A stretch of DNA of 64,000 bases, from contig NZ_JAJEJV010000004.1 of NCBI RefSeq assembly GCF_021390675.1, forward strand, positions 248,001-312,000. Direction: 5' to 3'. The stretch's first letter is position 1; each line of letters opens with the position of its first letter. This DNA comes from Dyella sp. 2HG41-7. Its GTDB lineage: Bacteria > Pseudomonadota > Gammaproteobacteria > Xanthomonadales > Rhodanobacteraceae. The notes under the pieces are model-generated. The model did no database searches. It worked only from the letters and a program-made list of their open reading frames with translations, and had not been told where the DNA came from. Below are positions 26,754 through 35,559 of this stretch, piece by piece. Made by a program: the position numbers and the translations under genes.

Positions 26754-27053
26754 ATGGAACAGGTTGTTGAATGTCTCATAGCCGGAGGGCCGCAGCACGG
26801 ATTGGTGCGCCGCCAGCTGTGGGACCCGCAATATCCAGCTCCGCCGGTGATGGCGTCGGGCGACGGCGAAGTCTGCATCACCGCCGCGTGCCGCCATGCT
26901 GGGTCGGAGAGCAATCGCTTTCTGTTGTTGCATCCGCGCGCGACCGGCGCGCAGATTCTGGCGATGTTGCATATGCTGGGCGCGCAACTCGCCTCGCCGA
27001 CTTTTCGTCTGGTGATGGAAGGCGCGCCGATCGCGGAGTGTTTTCTCGACTGA
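26754..27053 (+). CDS. Small hypothetical protein
   Basis: A 99-aa soluble protein: [20 protein letters not shown], then [19 protein letters not shown], then [20 protein letters not shown]. The ATG follows GAGGATCGCGAAA, which decides the start; the frame extends further upstream without support. Gly/Cys/His content is moderate and there is no signal peptide. No family recognised. It is followed 106 bp later by the CocE-type hydrolase. Confidence 0.5.
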   Translation: MEQVVECLIAGGPQHGLVRRQLWDPQYPAPPVMASGDGEVCITAACRHAGSESNRFLLLHPRATGAQILAMLHMLGAQLASPTFRLVMEGAPIAECFLD

Positions 27054-27159
27054 CTTGATGCCAAGTCGCCGAACATTCGGCGGCTCTATGCCCTTAGTCA
27101 TGGTTTCTCGAAGCTGTCGTCTGGCGGACACTCGGGGAACGACTCGTAGGGGATACAAC

Positions 27160-29169
27160 ATGCGCCGTACTCACATGGCTACCGCCTTCGCCGGAGCGTT
27201 GGCTTCGTTTGGACTGTCGCTGATCGCCGCGCAACCCGTCGCCGCGCAGCAACGACTCGATCCGCAGGCGGAAATGATCGCCAAGCGCAACGCCACCGAG
27301 GCGGAACTCGAAAAAGTCGCGATCATCGACCGCAAGGTGATGATCAAGATGCGCGACGGCAAATTGATGGCGGCCGACATCTATCGTCCCAAAGGCAGCG
27401 ACAAGGTGCCGATCATCTTTTCGCGCACGCCGTACAACTTCAATTTCTGGGACGTGAAGCTGGGCGCGCCGCGCGATATGACGCGCGAGCTCGATGCGGT
27501 CAAGCACGGTTACGCGTATGTCGAAGTGCAGGAGCGCGGGCATTTCTTCTCGCAAGGCAACTACGACATTCTCGGCATGCCGCTAAGCGACGGTACCGAT
27601 GAGTTGAAATGGATGTCCTCGCAGCCGTGGTCCAACGGCAAAGTCGGCACCACCGGTTGTTCATCGACGGCGGAATGGCAAATGGCTGTGGTGGCGCAGA
27701 ACGATCCGTCGCTCGCGACCTTCAATGTGCAAGGTTTCGGCGCTGGCGTCGGTCATGTCGGCCCGTACTACGAGCAAGGCAACTGGTATCGCGGCGGCGC
27801 GGTGCAGATGCTGTTTATTTCCTGGATCTACGACTACGGCATCCAGAACCAGGTGCGGCCAATGTTCCCGTCGAACACCACGCAAGAAGAATTGATCAAC
27901 GCCTCGCATTTCTTCGATCTGGCGCCGCAGATGCCGACGGTCGACTGGGACAAGGCGTTCTGGCATTTGCCCGAGAAAGACATGATCAAGGCCGTGGGCG
28001 GACCGCCGGGCATTTTCGAAACGCATATGCCGGTGGCGACCGGCGGCGACATGATTGCGCGCGCGCCGAACGATCCCGCTTGGTACAAGGGCGGTCTGTG
28101 GCACGAGAACATGAAGATCAACAAGCCCGGCTTGTGGTTTATGAGCTGGTTCGACGTGTCCGTGTCGCCCAATCTCGCCGCGTATAACGAAGTGCGCCGC
28201 ACGGCGTCCAAAGCCGTCGCCGATCAGCAATACGCGATCATCGCGCCGGTGCTGCATTGCGGTTACACGCGCGCCACCGAGCACACCATGGTCGGCGATC
28301 TCGACATGGGCGATGCGCGCTTCCGCTACAACGACCTCGTCTTCGGTTGGTTCGATCACTTCCTCAAGGGCGAAGACAGCCCCGTGCTCGATAAGCAACC
28401 GAAGGTGATGTACTACCTGATGGGCGCCAATCGTTGGAAGAATGCCGAGACTTGGCCGCCTGCTGGCGCGACGACGCAGGATCTGTATTTCACGAGCGAA
28501 GGGCAGGCCAATACGCTCTACGGCAACGGCAAGCTCGTCGCTGCCGCGCCGGATGTGGATCATCCCGATCAGTTCGTCTACGACCCAGCCAATCCGGTGC
28601 CGACATTTGGCGGCGGCGGTTGTTGCCAGGGCACGGCGGTGAAATTCGGCTCTTACGATCAGCGTCCGCAGGAAACGCGCAACGACATCCTGGTCTACGA
28701 CTCAGAACCCTTCAAGCAAGGCACCGAAGTGAGCGGACCGATCACCGTGACGCTGTACGTGTCGTCGAGCGCCAAGGACACCGACTTCACCTTCAAGATT
28801 ATCGACGTGTATCCCGACGGTCGGGCGTTCAACATCACCGAAAACATTCAGCGTATGCGTTACCGCAACGGCTACGACAAGCCGCTGGCGTGGATGTCGC
28901 CCGGGCAGACGTACAAAGTTACCTTCCAGCCGATCGATACCAGCTACTACTTCAAAGCCGGGCACAAGCTGCGCGTGGATGTTTCCAGCAGCAACTTCCC
29001 GCGCTTCGATCGCAACCTCAACACCGGCGGCAACAACGTCGACGAAGATCATGGCGTGATCGCGCATAACGCGATTCACCACGACAGCCAACATCCGTCC
29101 AAGATCACCATTACGGTGGTGCCGAATAGCGATACGGTTGCGGATGACAAATCTGGCAAGTCCGACTGA
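27160..29169 (+). CDS. Secreted CocE/NonD-type hydrolase (X-Pro dipeptidyl-peptidase S15 fold)
   Basis: A 669-aa alpha/beta hydrolase. The start [12 protein letters not shown] follows GTAGGGGATACAAC and gives a signal peptide ending near PVAAQQ. The catalytic Ser lies in [10 protein letters not shown] (about 168), Asp in [10 protein letters not shown] (about 331) and His in VLHCGYT (about 366), all at family positions. The C-terminal jelly-roll (PepX_C) includes [20 protein letters not shown] and [16 protein letters not shown]. Family members hydrolyse acyl esters, glutaryl amides or X-Pro peptides, so the exact substrate is open. A hairpin at 29206 follows. Confidence 0.88.
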   Translation: MRRTHMATAFAGALASFGLSLIAAQPVAAQQRLDPQAEMIAKRNATEAELEKVAIIDRKVMIKMRDGKLMAADIYRPKGSDKVPIIFSRTPYNFNFWDVKLGAPRDMTRELDAVKHGYAYVEVQERGHFFSQGNYDILGMPLSDGTDELKWMSSQPWSNGKVGTTGCSSTAEWQMAVVAQNDPSLATFNVQGFGAGVGHVGPYYEQGNWYRGGAVQMLFISWIYDYGIQNQVRPMFPSNTTQEELINASHFFDLAPQMPTVDWDKAFWHLPEKDMIKAVGGPPGIFETHMPVATGGDMIARAPNDPAWYKGGLWHENMKINKPGLWFMSWFDVSVSPNLAAYNEVRRTASKAVADQQYAIIAPVLHCGYTRATEHTMVGDLDMGDARFRYNDLVFGWFDHFLKGEDSPVLDKQPKVMYYLMGANRWKNAETWPPAGATTQDLYFTSEGQANTLYGNGKLVAAAPDVDHPDQFVYDPANPVPTFGGGGCCQGTAVKFGSYDQRPQETRNDILVYDSEPFKQGTEVSGPITVTLYVSSSAKDTDFTFKIIDVYPDGRAFNITENIQRMRYRNGYDKPLAWMSPGQTYKVTFQPIDTSYYFKAGHKLRVDVSSSNFPRFDRNLNTGGNNVDEDHGVIAHNAIHHDSQHPSKITITVVPNSDTVADDKSGKSD

Positions 29170-29205
29170 GTCGAATCGTCTATCGCAACGATGGATATGA
29201 AAAGA

Positions 29206-29233
29206 CCGCACGAGCACGCTGATGCTCGTGCGG
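29206..29233 (-). terminator. Terminator between convergent genes
   Basis: CCGCACGAGCA (29206-29216) pairs with TGCTCGTGCGG (29223-29233). On the minus strand TCTTTTC follows, so it mainly ends the small secreted-protein gene at 29287. On the plus strand no T-run follows. Confidence 0.65.
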
Positions 29234-29286
29234 CCCAGTCAACGAACGCGGACTCGGATTATCGCGTTCGATGACGCGAAGCAAAC

Positions 29287-29538
29287 TTAGTGGCCTTTGC
29301 CGTTGGTTTTGCTGAGACCTTTGCCGTGCGATTTGTCGCGCGAAACGCTACGCACGGACGGCCCCACTTTGCCGCCGGCGGCTTTGGCGGATTTCGCTTC
29401 AGCGGACACGGCGTCGCCGTGCGCATCGTGATTCATCGACGACATACCGCCACCACCGTGACCATGCGACTGCGGAGCGGCCATCAGCGGCATGGCAAAA
29501 AGCGACGCAACGAGTGCGACTGGAATGAGTTTACGCAT
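29287..29538 (-). CDS. Small secreted His/Gly/Ser-rich protein
   Basis: An 83-aa precursor. The ATG is preceded by AGGAGTTCTGTC. A signal peptide (MRKLIPVALVASLFAMPLMA) is followed by a low-complexity mature part rich in His, Gly, Ser and Lys (QSHGHGGGGMSSMNHDAHGD, KSHGKGLSKTNGKGH). No catalytic fold is expected; it may bind metal or polyanions, but that is guesswork. Family not recognised. Confidence 0.65.
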   Translation of the reverse strand: MRKLIPVALVASLFAMPLMAAPQSHGHGGGGMSSMNHDAHGDAVSAEAKSAKAAGGKVGPSVRSVSRDKSHGKGLSKTNGKGH

Positions 29539-29732
29539 GACAGAACTCCTGCACGTGGATAGGCGCCACAGCTCGGCGGGTGGCACGGGGAGCTCACAGT
29601 GGCACAACGCAATGCGCTTGCGATGAACGGATCGAATACGCAACGCGAAAACGTGAAATGCGTTCAGCGCGCTGTTCTATACCGTCAGTCCGGTGAAAGA
29701 TTTTGGTACAGCAACAACGTCGTTTAGACGGC

Positions 29733-31181
29733 TTATCGGCCACCACGTAGCAGCGCGGGATACTGACGCTGCACGTCGATAATCAGTTCGCCGAACAGCG
29801 TATTCGCCCACGCAAACCAGGACCGCGTGAAATGCGAAGGATCGTCTTGGTCGAACGATTCGTGCATAAAGCCCGCGCCCGCGTCGGTGTCGCGCAACCA
29901 GGTCAAGCATTGACGAATCTGCGCAACGTCGTTGCTGGTTTGCGCGTACATCATGATCGACATCGGCCAGATCATGCGCAGACCTTCGTGCGGTCCGCCG
30001 ATGCCTTCGGCGGCTTTGCCGCGGAAGAAATACGGGTTGCGCGTGCTCCACACATAATCGCGCGTGCGGCGATAAACCGAATCGTTGCGATCGCAGCAAC
30101 CGAGATACGGCAGAGCCAGCAGACTCGGCACGTTGGTGTCGTCCATAAACAGCTGGTTGCCGAATCCGTCGATTTCGTAGGCCCAAAATTCACGGCCTTC
30201 CGCATCGTGCATGCGGCCGTCTTTTTGCGTGGCGCGCTCCACTTCATCCGCCAGCGCGATGCAATCGTCAGCGAACGCCGTGTCGTGATGAATCGCGCGG
30301 CTCATCGTCGCGAGCTGCCGCAGCGCCAATACCGCAAACAGATTGGAAGGAATAGACAGCGGATACAGGCACGCATCGTCCGACGGGCGGAACATCGAAT
30401 GGATCATGCCGTTGGGGCGCGTCGGATTGCCGTAACCGTCCAACATCAAGGATTCGGTCGGAACGACGGACAAGCGTTGGAAATGATACGGACCGGGGCC
30501 GCCTTTGCGCTGCTGCTCGCGAAAGGTTTTGAGCACGAGATGCATGGATTGGCGCCAGTCGTCGTCGAACGGTTCCGTATCGCCGGTCGCCTGCCAATAG
30601 CTATGCGCCAATCGAATGGGGTAACACAGCGAATCGATTTCCCATTTGCGCTCGCCGACGCCCGGTTTCATATCCGTGTGATCGTGGCGCGCCCAATCGA
30701 GCGGCGCCGCGTGCGGATCGGGCAGAAACGCGTTTGCATAAGGGTCGATGCGGATGCAGCGCGCCTGCCGACGAATCAAGCCGCGAAAGAGCCGCTGCAG
30801 CGACTTATCGCCTTTCGCGAGCGGAATATACGGCACCACCTGCGCCGACGAATCGCGCAGCCACATCGCATCGATATCGCCGGTGATCACAAACGTATCG
30901 GCCTTGCCATCGAGCGTGCCAAGCTCCACCGTCGTATCGAGCGTGTTCGGATAGCAGTTCTCGAACATCCACGCGAGTTTGGGATCGGCGATGGATGCTT
31001 TGACCGTGGCGAGCTGGCGCTCTACGGCTTGGCTTACAAATTTGCGTTTAGCGAGTGGCGGGCGCTTGCTGACATACGTTGTCGACGACTGACTGAAAGC
31101 CGGTCCCGATATCGCCAAGCCGGCGACGCCGGTTGCGGCGGCGGCGCCCATCAGTTTTAGAAAATCGCGGCGTGTCGACAT
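29733..31181 (-). CDS. Tat-exported GH125 exo-alpha-1,6-mannosidase
   Basis: A 482-aa enzyme of family GH125 (inverting exo-alpha-1,6-mannosidases active on mannans and N-glycan arms). The start MSTRRDFLKLMG gives a clear twin-arginine signal (TRRDFLK) and is favoured over an ATG 11 codons upstream. Family motifs: TGDIDAMWLRDSSAQVVPYI, YANAFLPDP, WEIDSLCYPIRLAHSYW, FRPSDDACLYPLSIPSN, and near the C-terminus GAGFMHESF (Glu about 439) with FAWANTLFGELI. It lies upstream-to-downstream after the GH2 beta-mannosidase on the same strand (154 bp apart, with a hairpin between). Confidence 0.93.
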   Translation of the reverse strand: MSTRRDFLKLMGAAAATGVAGLAISGPAFSQSSTTYVSKRPPLAKRKFVSQAVERQLATVKASIADPKLAWMFENCYPNTLDTTVELGTLDGKADTFVITGDIDAMWLRDSSAQVVPYIPLAKGDKSLQRLFRGLIRRQARCIRIDPYANAFLPDPHAAPLDWARHDHTDMKPGVGERKWEIDSLCYPIRLAHSYWQATGDTEPFDDDWRQSMHLVLKTFREQQRKGGPGPYHFQRLSVVPTESLMLDGYGNPTRPNGMIHSMFRPSDDACLYPLSIPSNLFAVLALRQLATMSRAIHHDTAFADDCIALADEVERATQKDGRMHDAEGREFWAYEIDGFGNQLFMDDTNVPSLLALPYLGCCDRNDSVYRRTRDYVWSTRNPYFFRGKAAEGIGGPHEGLRMIWPMSIMMYAQTSNDVAQIRQCLTWLRDTDAGAGFMHESFDQDDPSHFTRSWFAWANTLFGELIIDVQRQYPALLRGGR

Positions 31182-31208
31182 CAAGCAAATCCTCTTCTTT
31201 AGTAACGC

Positions 31209-31325
31209 CGTCATTCCGGCGAAGGCCGGAATCCAGTTTCAATACGTTGTGCGAAGCACTCAAAACTTAATTGGTGTCCTTCGGACCCATATTTGAACTG
31301 GATTCCGGCTTTCGCCGGAATGACG
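31209..31325. repeat. REP-like inverted repeat between mannosidase genes
   Basis: Arms 31209-31238 and 31296-31325 carry TTCCGGCGAAGGCCGGAA and TTCCGGCTTTCGCCGGAA, the same family as the repeats near 3.2, 6.8 and 7.6 kb. It fills most of the gap between the GH2 and GH125 genes and could stabilise or attenuate the upstream mRNA. Confidence 0.75.
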
Positions 31326-31334
31326 AGCGAAAAT

Positions 31335-34010
31335 TTACGGCGACTTGTGCATCACGCCTGCCAGATCCTGAACTTGTAAAGCCTGCTTCAACTTCTCCAA
31401 CGCAAGCTTGCTATGCACCGTCACCGTCTTACTCTGGCCCGGCAACAAATCGAACGCGTTGTCCGAAACATCCGCATCGAGATCGCCGAACGAGATCCAC
31501 ACGTTGCGCGCGAGTTTGTCGGTGCTCAACGTCAACGTGTACCCGTCAGTACCCGCATCGATCGTGGTGCGAATTTGCGGCAGCGGCAACGCGAGCGCTT
31601 TGGCTTCGTCGAAGTACACGAGATTCTGCGACACGACCTGATCGCCATCCATCAATTGGAACACCACAAACGTGGCATGGGGATCGGCGCCTTTCAGCAG
31701 ATCGGCGTCCGTGTAGCTTCCCGCCTTGGTGCTCGCCAGCGCGGCAACCGTGGCGGCCTGGGTGTCTTCATGCAGCACATGGCCGGCGAAATCCATCACG
31801 CGCATGCGCCACGAAAGCGGCTTGGGCGCGGTGAGATCGGACACCAGCGACACCGTCGTCGTACCGTTGTTGCGCAAGGCCGCAATCATCAACGGCGCGT
31901 AGAAGCGGCGCGCGTGGTACTGCAGCGCTTTCCACCGGCCGAAATAATCGATGCTGGCCCACGAGGCGCCTGGCCATACGTCGTTGAGCTGCCAATACAT
32001 CGAGCCCATCGATTGCGGACGCGACGCACGCAAATGCTCGGCAGCCAGCTGGATGCCTTCGGCCTGCATCACCTGACTCAAATAGACGAACGACGGGAAA
32101 TCCTTGGGATCGCCGTAGCTGCGCGTGATGTACAACATCAGGCGCTTGTTGCCGTTGCCGCTGTCGAACTTCTGATGCGCGCGCATCACCGTCGATTCCG
32201 GCTGCATGTCGCCGGTCTGCGCAAACGCGCGAATGGTGCGCATGTCCGGGAACGACTGCAGTCCGTACTCCGACTGGAAGCGCGGCGTGATATTCAGGTA
32301 TTCGGTGACAGGCTTCGCTTCGCCCGACCACACGTTCCAGTAGTGATAGTCGCCCGCGTCCAGTACGTTCGCGTCGCCCTCGTAATCGGTGCTCGGCGTG
32401 CTCGACCAATACGGCACGGTGTTGTCGTACTGCGTCACCACATTACGCAGCGTATTGCTGAAAAGATTCACCATGCCGATCACGATGCGTTCGCGTTCCT
32501 CGGGCGAAATCGCCTTTTTGAGCGCCACGCGATCGGACCACGAATCCCAGCCGGTTTGTACTTCGTTGTTGCCGCACCACAAGGCGATGCTGGGATGGTC
32601 GCGCAGACGCTTCACCTGCTCGATGGCTTCTTCGCGCGTGTTGTCTACAAAGGCCTGATCGCGCGGTGGAATCGCGCCACCGAACATAAAGTCTTGCCAC
32701 ACCAGCAGGCCGAGACGATCGGTGAGTTCGTAGAAGCGGTCGGGCATGTAATAGCCGCCGCCCCAGATGCGCACCATATTCATGTTGGCGTCGCGTGCCG
32801 ATTGCAGCACGCGTTCCATCTGCGCATCGGTGGCGCGGGTGGGGAAGCTGTCGAACGGAATCATGTCGGCGCCTTTGCCGAACACCGGAATGCCGTTGAC
32901 GACGAATCCGAAACTCTGGCCCCAGGCATCTTTCTCGCGGCGCAATTCGATAGTGCGCAAGCCAGTGGCGTGCTGTGCGCTATATAGCTCGCCGTTGGCA
33001 TCGCGGATGCTGGCCTTGAACGTATACATGTCCTGCGCGCCGTAACCGGCGGGATACCAGCGCTTGGGATGCGCGATACGCAACGGCAGGCTGATCGCAT
33101 TGGTACCGGGGTCGACAGTCACGTCCTGCTCGACATGCGCCGCCGTCTGGCCATCCGGACCGATCGCATCCACGCTTACATGCAGCGGCTTGCTTGCGTC
33201 GGCATCGATGTCGAATTGCGCGGCGACTTGAGCCGATTCGGCGCTGACGGTTTTCTGCTCGATATGGAAATCGTCGACGCGCAACGCGTTCCAGCTATCC
33301 AGATGCACCGGCTGCCAGATGCCTTCGGTGACGATGCGCGGGCCCCAATCCCAGCCGTACTGGTAGGCCGCCTTGCGCACATAGTTGGCTGTTTGTTTGC
33401 CCTTGGGTTCGTCGCCGAAGGCAGAATCGAATTCGCCCGGCAACGCGTACGGTTGCTTGAGCAGCCACGGCAGCAAACGTTTGATCGGCGAATACAAATG
33501 CACTTCCAGCGTGTTGTTGCCCGCGTGCAAGGCGGACTTCACCGGTACGCGCCAGGCGCGGAACATATTGTCCGCGGAGACCAATTTCTTGCCGTTGAGA
33601 TAGACGTCGGCAAACGTATCCAAGCCGTCGAATACCAAATCGACGTGATCGCGCGCCAGCGTGGCCTTGTTCACCGTAAACGTGGTTTCGTATTGCCAAT
33701 CGGCAAGGCCCACCCACTGCACGCGCGCTTCGTTGTCGCGGTAGTACGGATCGGGCAGCAACTTGGCCCCCATCAAATCCGTCTGCACCGTGCCCGGCAC
33801 CGCCGCGGTGTGCCATGTGGCGGCATCGTGATGCGCCTTGCTTTGCGCGTCGCCTTGCATCAGGCGGAAGCGCCAGCCGCCATCCAAGGTTTGTACGGTT
33901 TGCGCCGACACCTGATAGGTGGCGAGCGGCAGCAACAGCAGCGAGGCGATGGCGATTTTCGACAGATGCCGGGTGGCGCCGGTGTTGGACAGGCGGATTC
34001 GTTCAAGCAT
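31335..34010 (-). CDS. GH2 beta-mannosidase
   Basis: An 891-aa enzyme that releases beta-linked mannose. The N-terminal signal/anchor segment (ATRHLSKIAIASLLLLPLATY) ends near VSAQ. Domains are GH2 sugar-binding (GGWRFRLMQGD, VPGTVQTDL, ADVYLNGKKLVSADNMFRAW), immunoglobulin-like, then a TIM barrel. The acid/base Glu is in LWCGNNEVQTGWDSW (about 481) and the nucleophile Glu in FQSEYGLQSFPDM (about 579). YQYGWDWGPR is characteristic of beta-mannosidases rather than beta-galactosidases. Length is as usual. It is first in a likely unit with GH125. Together with GH92 it could dismantle the mannose core of N-glycans or mannans. Confidence 0.93.
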   Translation of the reverse strand: MLERIRLSNTGATRHLSKIAIASLLLLPLATYQVSAQTVQTLDGGWRFRLMQGDAQSKAHHDAATWHTAAVPGTVQTDLMGAKLLPDPYYRDNEARVQWVGLADWQYETTFTVNKATLARDHVDLVFDGLDTFADVYLNGKKLVSADNMFRAWRVPVKSALHAGNNTLEVHLYSPIKRLLPWLLKQPYALPGEFDSAFGDEPKGKQTANYVRKAAYQYGWDWGPRIVTEGIWQPVHLDSWNALRVDDFHIEQKTVSAESAQVAAQFDIDADASKPLHVSVDAIGPDGQTAAHVEQDVTVDPGTNAISLPLRIAHPKRWYPAGYGAQDMYTFKASIRDANGELYSAQHATGLRTIELRREKDAWGQSFGFVVNGIPVFGKGADMIPFDSFPTRATDAQMERVLQSARDANMNMVRIWGGGYYMPDRFYELTDRLGLLVWQDFMFGGAIPPRDQAFVDNTREEAIEQVKRLRDHPSIALWCGNNEVQTGWDSWSDRVALKKAISPEERERIVIGMVNLFSNTLRNVVTQYDNTVPYWSSTPSTDYEGDANVLDAGDYHYWNVWSGEAKPVTEYLNITPRFQSEYGLQSFPDMRTIRAFAQTGDMQPESTVMRAHQKFDSGNGNKRLMLYITRSYGDPKDFPSFVYLSQVMQAEGIQLAAEHLRASRPQSMGSMYWQLNDVWPGASWASIDYFGRWKALQYHARRFYAPLMIAALRNNGTTTVSLVSDLTAPKPLSWRMRVMDFAGHVLHEDTQAATVAALASTKAGSYTDADLLKGADPHATFVVFQLMDGDQVVSQNLVYFDEAKALALPLPQIRTTIDAGTDGYTLTLSTDKLARNVWISFGDLDADVSDNAFDLLPGQSKTVTVHSKLALEKLKQALQVQDLAGVMHKSP

Positions 34011-34203
34011 GGTGCGCGCTTTCGATAAGAGGATGAGGCCCGATCGTACTGCTGAAAATTGCAGCAGATCCCCTATTTCAATCGATCTATATCAGTCCAC
34101 CCTACCAGTTGGCTAGAGGTCTGCGCATGCCGCAGCGCAATAGCGCGCTAGCTCGATCCGGTCGCAGTGAAGGGCAACGCGCGAACCATCGGCGGCCATC
34201 TGG

Positions 34204-34887
34204 ATGGTGTATACGGATGTCCTTCGAACGCATCCGGCACCACCGATGAATTGGAATTACAGCGTGACGATGGGCGATAGCGCAGCGCCTTCGCAAACAG
34301 ATCGACCTCCCGCGCGGCCTTTCGAGTTGTTCCCCACGCGTATCTGGCAGATCTCGCTCAGCCATTTGTCTCCGCAATTCGCCACGTGGACGCGGGCCAT
34401 CCTCGCGATGCGCGCCGCGGCGCCGGAGCCGGCGGGGCGCACCAATCGCGGCGGCTGGAACAGCGTGGACAACGCGGTGCTGCAGCAGCCGATCTTCGCC
34501 GGCTTGCATCGCGATATAAGGCATTACTGCATGCAGGCGTTCGCGGAAACGGGCGTGGGCGAGCCTGCGTTCGAGGTCCAGTCGTGGGTGAATATCCACG
34601 ATCGCAGCGGCTTCAATTTCCAGCATATGCATGAAGGCGCGCTGCTGTGCGGCACGTTCTATCTGCAAGCGCCAGAAGGCTCCGGCGCGCTGGTGTTCAA
34701 GGACCCGCGCCCCGGCGTGCACAACTCCTATGCCAAGGGCAACGGCGCGAATGCATATAAGGACATCCAGCTGCGCCCGTCAGCGGGACTGCTGGTGTTG
34801 TTTCCGCATTGGCTGGAACATTTCGTCGAGCCGCACGACAACGATGCGCCGCGAATCTGTATTCCATTCAATGCGCTGCGCACGTAA
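34204..34887 (+). CDS. Putative 2OG-Fe(II) oxygenase (TIGR02466-like)
   Basis: Up to 227 aa. It matches the small 2-oxoglutarate/Fe(II) oxygenase-like family with FQHMHEGALLCGTFYLQAPE (first His ligands), SGALVFKDPRPG, then GLLVLFPHWLEHFVEPH (distal His) and RICIPFN (2OG-binding Arg). The usual start of the family (FELFPTRIWQ) lies ~40 residues in. In-frame ATGs at 34204, 34246 and 34270 are all possible, none with a good ribosome site. Cytosolic. Substrate unknown; similar genes often sit next to TonB receptors. It is divergent from the GH2 gene. Confidence 0.7.
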   Translation: MVYTDVLRTHPAPPMNWNYSVTMGDSAAPSQTDRPPARPFELFPTRIWQISLSHLSPQFATWTRAILAMRAAAPEPAGRTNRGGWNSVDNAVLQQPIFAGLHRDIRHYCMQAFAETGVGEPAFEVQSWVNIHDRSGFNFQHMHEGALLCGTFYLQAPEGSGALVFKDPRPGVHNSYAKGNGANAYKDIQLRPSAGLLVLFPHWLEHFVEPHDNDAPRICIPFNALRT

Positions 34888-34951
34888 GTTCGCGATGAAC
34901 GACGTCCATGCGGCTTCGTACGGACGCGAGAGGGTGCAACGATTTACGGCG

Positions 34952-34967
34952 CGTTTTCACGAAAACG
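34952..34967. promoter_or_regulatory. Palindrome upstream of the FecI-type sigma gene
   Basis: CGTTTTC-AC-GAAAACG is a perfect 7-2-7 palindrome 77 bp upstream of the GTG start at 35044, a plausible operator. The binding protein is unknown; it does not resemble a Fur box. Confidence 0.35.
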
Positions 34968-35043
34968 TCACCGCCGAGCCATAGGCTCTGGACCTTTCTG
35001 GGAACCGTAGCCTGCTCCGGCTGACACGGTCGAGGGAGGCTCG

Positions 35044-35559
35044 GTGCGCGAAAAGCATGCGACATGGTCTGCGCTGTTCGCGGAAAAAAGCGCGACGCTA
35101 AGCAATTATTTTTTGCGGCGTGTGGCGCATCGCTGGGACGCGCAAGATCTCGTGCAGGAAGTGTACGTGCGCCTGTTGCGCATCGAGCCGGCGGACGTAG
35201 CCAATATCCGCAGCCCCGAGGCGTATCTGTTTACGGTGGCCGCCAACCTGGTGAAGGAGCACGCGGTGCTCCGCCAGCAGCAGCCGTTGGGCAGCGATGA
35301 GCTGGATCAGGTCGTGGAGCAGCTGGTGGCGCCCACCAATCTGGAAGCGGAGATGGACAGCGAGGCGCGCCGCCAGCATCTGGGCGCGCTGATCGACCGT
35401 CTTTCGCCCAAATGCAAAGCCGTGCTGATCATGCATTACCGCGACGACATGTCGTACCGCGAAATCGCCGAACGCATGTCCATCTCGACAAACATGGTGA
35501 AGAAGTACATTGTGAAAGGCCTAGCGGCGTGCCGGCAGAGGATGGCCGAGTATGAGTGA
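35044..35559 (+). CDS. FecI-like ECF RNA polymerase sigma factor
   Basis: A 171-aa sigma-70 family factor. The GTG start is set by GAGGGAGGCTCG. Region 2 reads NYFLRRVAHRWDAQDLVQEV and region 4 AVLIMHYRDDMSYREIAERM, with an HTH at STNMVKKYIVKG. It overlaps the FecR gene by 8 bp. By analogy with Fec-type signalling it would direct transcription of the downstream TonB receptor when the receptor is loaded with ligand. Confidence 0.92.
   Translation: MREKHATWSALFAEKSATLSNYFLRRVAHRWDAQDLVQEVYVRLLRIEPADVANIRSPEAYLFTVAANLVKEHAVLRQQQPLGSDELDQVVEQLVAPTNLEAEMDSEARRQHLGALIDRLSPKCKAVLIMHYRDDMSYREIAERMSISTNMVKKYIVKGLAACRQRMAEYE

Noticed and set aside
34952-34967. Fur box upstream of the FecI-like sigma gene
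   Set aside because: The palindrome does not resemble GATAATGATAATCATTATC; iron control cannot be claimed.
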